Below, one piece after another: positions 15,393-18,361 of a stretch of DNA of 18,361 bases. The notes beneath the pieces are model-generated. The model worked only from the letters and a program-made list of their open reading frames with translations. It was not told the DNA's origin and did no database searches. The stretch is from the NCBI GenBank assembly GCA_003175865.1, contig PSRF01000044.1:1-18361 (forward strand). Reading direction: 5' to 3'. Within the stretch, counting starts at the first letter, position 1; each line of letters begins with the position of its first letter. Origin of the DNA: Blastocatellia bacterium (GTDB taxonomy: Bacteria > Acidobacteriota > Blastocatellia > Pyrinomonadales > Pyrinomonadaceae). A program made the position numbers and the translations under genes.

Positions 15393-17674
15393 GGCAGAAG
15401 CTCGCGCGTTCCCTCGTGGCGGTTCTTGGATTGGTTGTGTTTGTTCAAACGACACATGTGTTCGCCTGTGGTCCTTTTTCTCTCGACGCGATATTTGTTT
15501 TCACAGTGCACCCTTCATACCCACTTGAACGCTTTGCGCACGGCCAGGTTGGCGTCGTTCAACCGACGTACGCGCGCTCATATCTCTACGTGGCTTATCG
15601 CGAACTTGTCGGCTCTCCTTTTACCGAACAAGAACAGAAAGCCTTGGTGGAGCTGTGGAAGGACCGGCTTGAGAGTCGCTTTGATCTGGGCGACAGCGAC
15701 TGGATTAAAGCTTGGACCGATGCGCGTCAAAAAGCATTGGGTTCAGGGGAGGCACCTAAGATCGAGGTTTATCGCAACCGTGAAAAGCCTAACGAGTACG
15801 AGAGTTTCGTGAACTGCCAAAAGGATGCGTTTGATACGGCAGTCAAGACATTAGGTGCCCGTGTCGCGAAATATGGCAATGACAATCCTGTCATTCGAGC
15901 GTGGATCGAAGGACAGGATCAGGTCTTCGCGAATTGTTCAGAAGGAAGTCACATTCCTCAAGGATTAGATTTGTCAGCTGATGCACTCGCGCGCGCCGAT
16001 CGGAATTACCAGATCGCGGCGGCTAACTTCTACTCTGGAAATTTTGATCAGGCCAAACTGGCGTTCGAAGGAATAGCTTCAGATTCATCATCTCCCTGGC
16101 AACAATCGGCTCGTTACCTCGTTGCCCGTAGTCTGATTAGAAAGTCGAGTCTTGGTTCGCCAGATACTCGAGAGTCATCACTCACTGAGGCTGAAACAGA
16201 ACTAAAAGCGATTCTTAGCGATAGGAAACTCTCTGCGCTGCACGAATCCGCTTCGCGACTTTCCGATCTTGTCAGACTGCGACTGCATCCCGAGGCTCGT
16301 TTGCATGAGTTGTCTGAAACTCTACTAAACAAACGCGACAATTCGAGGATCAAACAAGATCTGTGGGACTACACGACACTGCTCGACAAGTATCTGGAAG
16401 ACGAAGGAGAGGAAAACAAAACCAAGCAAAGTGTGGACATCACGTCAAATGACGATCTCACTGATTGGATTGCTACAATCCAAAGGAGTAATCAATCAGC
16501 ACTGGCTCACAGCCTGGAAAAGTGGGAAGCAACACACTCCCTGGTGTGGCTAATCGGAGTCCTCACTAAGATCAACGGAAAAGATTCTCAAGCGCCAACA
16601 TTCATTGCTGAAGCGTTGAAGGTCAAGGCAGGTTCAGCGGGCTTTTCGTCGGGGCGTTTTCACGCCGTGCGGCTAATGATTGAGTCTGGAAAGACAACTG
16701 CCGCTCGAACCCTGCTTGATCAACTTTTAAAAGTCGGAGCAGCAGGTCTTGATGAATCATCGCTAAACTTAATGCGCGGTCAGCGAATGCTGCTGGCGAC
16801 TAATCTCAACGAGTTTCTCGAGTTTGCAGCACGTAAGCCCGCAGGATTGAGCTGGAACGACGATGGTCGCGAAGTACCCGCTGAGGCTTCCGAGATATCT
16901 GATGAATCGAAAGCACTACAGGGAAAGGCGTTATTTGACGCCGACGCCGCCAAGGCAATCAACCAAATGCTGCCGCTCTCGGTGCTGAAAGAAGCTGCAA
17001 AGAGCTCCGCGCTGCCGCAGCATTTAAGTCGTGACTTGATACAGGCAGCGTGGATACGCGCTGTGCTATTGGGCGACAACCAGACTGCCGAGGAACTTGT
17101 CCCATCGCTGAAAACGCTTGTTCCTGAATTAAGTAAATACCTCGATGATTTCGTGGCTGCACCCCAACCCGAGGCAAAGCGGTTTGCAGCGATCTACGCA
17201 TGGCTAAAGTTTCCTGGTATCGAGCCGGTAGTTGACCAAGGTGTGCCTCGCACCACTCCACTCAATCAACAGGATATTTATCGCGACAACTGGTGGTGTT
17301 CAGCAGCCTTCTCTGCTCCCACGGAAAGCACCGAGGAGGATACAAAAATTGCGAAACCTTTTACGTCGGACTTGACCGCCGCACCATCCTTCTTGACTAC
17401 AACTGAACGGGCCACCGCGCGTCGAGAACGCAAAGCACTCGACGCGCTTGGAGCTGCACCGAATTACTTGTGCCAACAAGTGGTCCAATGGGGCTCGAAA
17501 AATCAAGATGACCCGAGAGTGCCTGAAGCGCTCCACCTCGCGGTCAATTCCACTCGACATGGTTGCACTGACAAACAGACAGGACGTTGGTCCAAGGCTG
17601 CGTTTGATCTACTGCACCGAAATTACCCGAAATCGCCATGGACAAAAAAGACGCCCTACTGGTTTAAAGACTAG
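15389..17674 (+). CDS. Large exported protein with helical-repeat (TPR-like) region, unknown function
   Basis: A 761-residue protein that I cannot assign to a named family. The signal peptide runs to about residue 26 (VFVQTTHVFA) and is followed by CGPF. Cys27 could be a lipidation site, but Phe at -2 is unusual for a lipobox, so signal peptidase I cleavage is equally possible. Residues about 205-290 contain paired amphipathic helices typical of TPR repeats (NYQIAAANFYSGNFDQAKLA), and helix-rich sequence continues to about 600. The C-terminal part has several Cys and Trp residues (DNWWCSAAF, NYLCQQVVQWG, HGCTDKQTGRWSKAAFDLLH). It is probably periplasmic or outer-membrane attached. It is translationally coupled to the DUF3142 gene through an ATGA overlap, pointing to a joint envelope function. 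The gene that follows starts 24 bases after its stop. Confidence 0.85.
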   Translation: MRQKLARSLVAVLGLVVFVQTTHVFACGPFSLDAIFVFTVHPSYPLERFAHGQVGVVQPTYARSYLYVAYRELVGSPFTEQEQKALVELWKDRLESRFDLGDSDWIKAWTDARQKALGSGEAPKIEVYRNREKPNEYESFVNCQKDAFDTAVKTLGARVAKYGNDNPVIRAWIEGQDQVFANCSEGSHIPQGLDLSADALARADRNYQIAAANFYSGNFDQAKLAFEGIASDSSSPWQQSARYLVARSLIRKSSLGSPDTRESSLTEAETELKAILSDRKLSALHESASRLSDLVRLRLHPEARLHELSETLLNKRDNSRIKQDLWDYTTLLDKYLEDEGEENKTKQSVDITSNDDLTDWIATIQRSNQSALAHSLEKWEATHSLVWLIGVLTKINGKDSQAPTFIAEALKVKAGSAGFSSGRFHAVRLMIESGKTTAARTLLDQLLKVGAAGLDESSLNLMRGQRMLLATNLNEFLEFAARKPAGLSWNDDGREVPAEASEISDESKALQGKALFDADAAKAINQMLPLSVLKEAAKSSALPQHLSRDLIQAAWIRAVLLGDNQTAEELVPSLKTLVPELSKYLDDFVAAPQPEAKRFAAIYAWLKFPGIEPVVDQGVPRTTPLNQQDIYRDNWWCSAAFSAPTESTEEDTKIAKPFTSDLTAAPSFLTTTERATARRERKALDALGAAPNYLCQQVVQWGSKNQDDPRVPEALHLAVNSTRHGCTDKQTGRWSKAAFDLLHRNYPKSPWTKKTPYWFKD

Positions 17675-17698
17675 CCATCGGACATGGGAAGTGACTGA

Positions 17699-18361
17699 AT
17701 GCAAGACACAGAATTCACCAATCACCTGGTCAACGAAACAAGTCCTTATCTACTGCAGCACGCGCACAATCCAGTCGAGTGGTATCCCTGGGGTGAGGAA
17801 GCGTTTGCCCGTGCGAAACAAGAGAACAAGCCTGTGCTCTTGAGTATTGGCTACTCGGCATGTCACTGGTGTCATGTGATGGCCCACGAGTCGTTTGAGA
17901 ACGAAGAGATTGCGAACTTGATGAATGAATACTTCATCAATATCAAGGTCGACCGTGAAGAACGGCCAGATTTGGACCATATCTACATGAATGCCGTGCA
18001 AATGATGACCCATCACGGTGGCTGGCCAATGACCGTCTTTCTTACGCCCGAAGGAGTCCCATTCTACGGAGGCACTTATTTCCCGCCCGTGGATCGTTAC
18101 AACATGCCGGGCTTTCCACGCGTGTTGATAAGTTTGGCAGAGGCGTATCGCGATCGACCAGACGACATCAAACAAACGTCATCATCCGTGCTGAGTGAAT
18201 TGCGAAGACTGAGTACGGCAACCAACGAGGACGAGGCAATCACTGATGATCTGTTGGTCACCGCTCACGTTGGTATTGTTCGCAGCTACGATTCGATAAA
18301 CGGAGGCTTCGGAGGCGCCCCGAAATTCCCTCCCGCAATGACGCTGGAGTTTCTGCTTCGA
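17699..18361 (+). CDS. YyaL/SPATA20-type thioredoxin-domain protein, 5' part
   Basis: The open frame starts at ATG 17699, right after an in-frame TGA, and runs 221 codons to the window end, so the gene is truncated here; full-length members are about 650-700 residues. The N-terminus is the DUF255/thioredoxin-like domain: [20 protein letters not shown] (12-31), the redox motif SACHWCHVM with Cys55 and Cys58, [34 protein letters not shown], and near the cut [19 protein letters not shown], which leads into the six-hairpin glycosidase-like second domain. Family members are cytosolic and of poorly defined function. GGGAAG before the ATG is a weak ribosome site. Spacing of 24 bases from the upstream gene allows co-transcription with the DUF3142 pair. 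Confidence 0.93.
   Translation, partial: MQDTEFTNHLVNETSPYLLQHAHNPVEWYPWGEEAFARAKQENKPVLLSIGYSACHWCHVMAHESFENEEIANLMNEYFINIKVDREERPDLDHIYMNAVQMMTHHGGWPMTVFLTPEGVPFYGGTYFPPVDRYNMPGFPRVLISLAEAYRDRPDDIKQTSSSVLSELRRLSTATNEDEAITDDLLVTAHVGIVRSYDSINGGFGGAPKFPPAMTLEFLLR

Noticed and set aside
17448..17843. Plus-strand frame of 131 codons over the end of the 761-residue gene
   Set aside because: It is an out-of-frame shadow; the real gene here starts at 17699 in another frame with clear YyaL motifs.
17750..18175. Minus-strand frame of 141 codons at the window end
   Set aside because: It is antisense to the YyaL-type gene and shows no family features.
1..18361. CRISPR array, toxin-antitoxin pair, phage or transposase genes
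   Set aside because: I looked for regular spaced repeats, small paired genes and integrase or transposase motifs and saw none.

Overview
The window looks like chromosomal DNA from a Gram-negative bacterium of moderate GC content. The best guess is an acidobacterium, perhaps Blastocatellia or a relative, at moderate confidence. Reasons: an outer-membrane-type OmpA protein, an MsbA-like exporter beside yicC-gmk-rpoZ, a DUF3142 protein paired with a large secreted protein, and intergenic repeats (GTAGGGGCGGC palindromes and purine-rich AGACNGGN arrays) of a type I associate with acidobacterial genomes. No phage, transposase, CRISPR, tRNA or rRNA was seen.

Region 1 (1-8733, all genes on the minus strand, loosely spaced). 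In transcription order: an OmpR/PhoB-type response regulator (8733-7990), an OmpA-family coiled-coil envelope protein (7292-5727), a multi-spanning sensor histidine kinase with a GAF-like domain (5623-3566), a small secreted protein of unknown function (3233-2586), an NtrC-type sigma-54 activator (2354-903) and a small-molecule-type O-methyltransferase (687-40). Most gaps are 100-700 bp and several hold inverted repeats. Kinase and NtrC-type regulator are probably partners, with the secreted protein between them. The NtrC-type gene has a good candidate sigma-54 promoter just upstream, suggesting autoregulation.

Region 2 (8859-12624, plus strand, compact). A sigma-70-type promoter precedes an MsbA-like ABC exporter, then yicC, gmk (overlapping yicC by 11 bp) and rpoZ. 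This is a housekeeping cluster for envelope lipid export, RNA turnover, GMP phosphorylation and the RNA polymerase omega subunit.

Region 3 (12627-14336, minus strand). ETF-ubiquinone oxidoreductase converges on rpoZ with 2 bp between stop codons. A perfect 14-bp palindrome, TGAATGGCCATTCA, lies at its predicted transcription start and looks like a repressor operator.

Region 4 (14443-18361, plus strand). A second GTAGGGGCGGC palindrome is followed by a DUF3142 protein, a translationally coupled 761-residue exported helical-repeat-like protein, and the first 221 codons of a YyaL/SPATA20-type thioredoxin-domain protein cut by the window end.

Nothing here is clearly a new defence or mobile system. 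The most notable items are the palindromic operator of the ETF-QO gene, the sigma-54 promoter of the NtrC-type gene, the kinase/secreted-protein/regulator arrangement, the DUF3142 pair and the several distinct families of inverted repeats.
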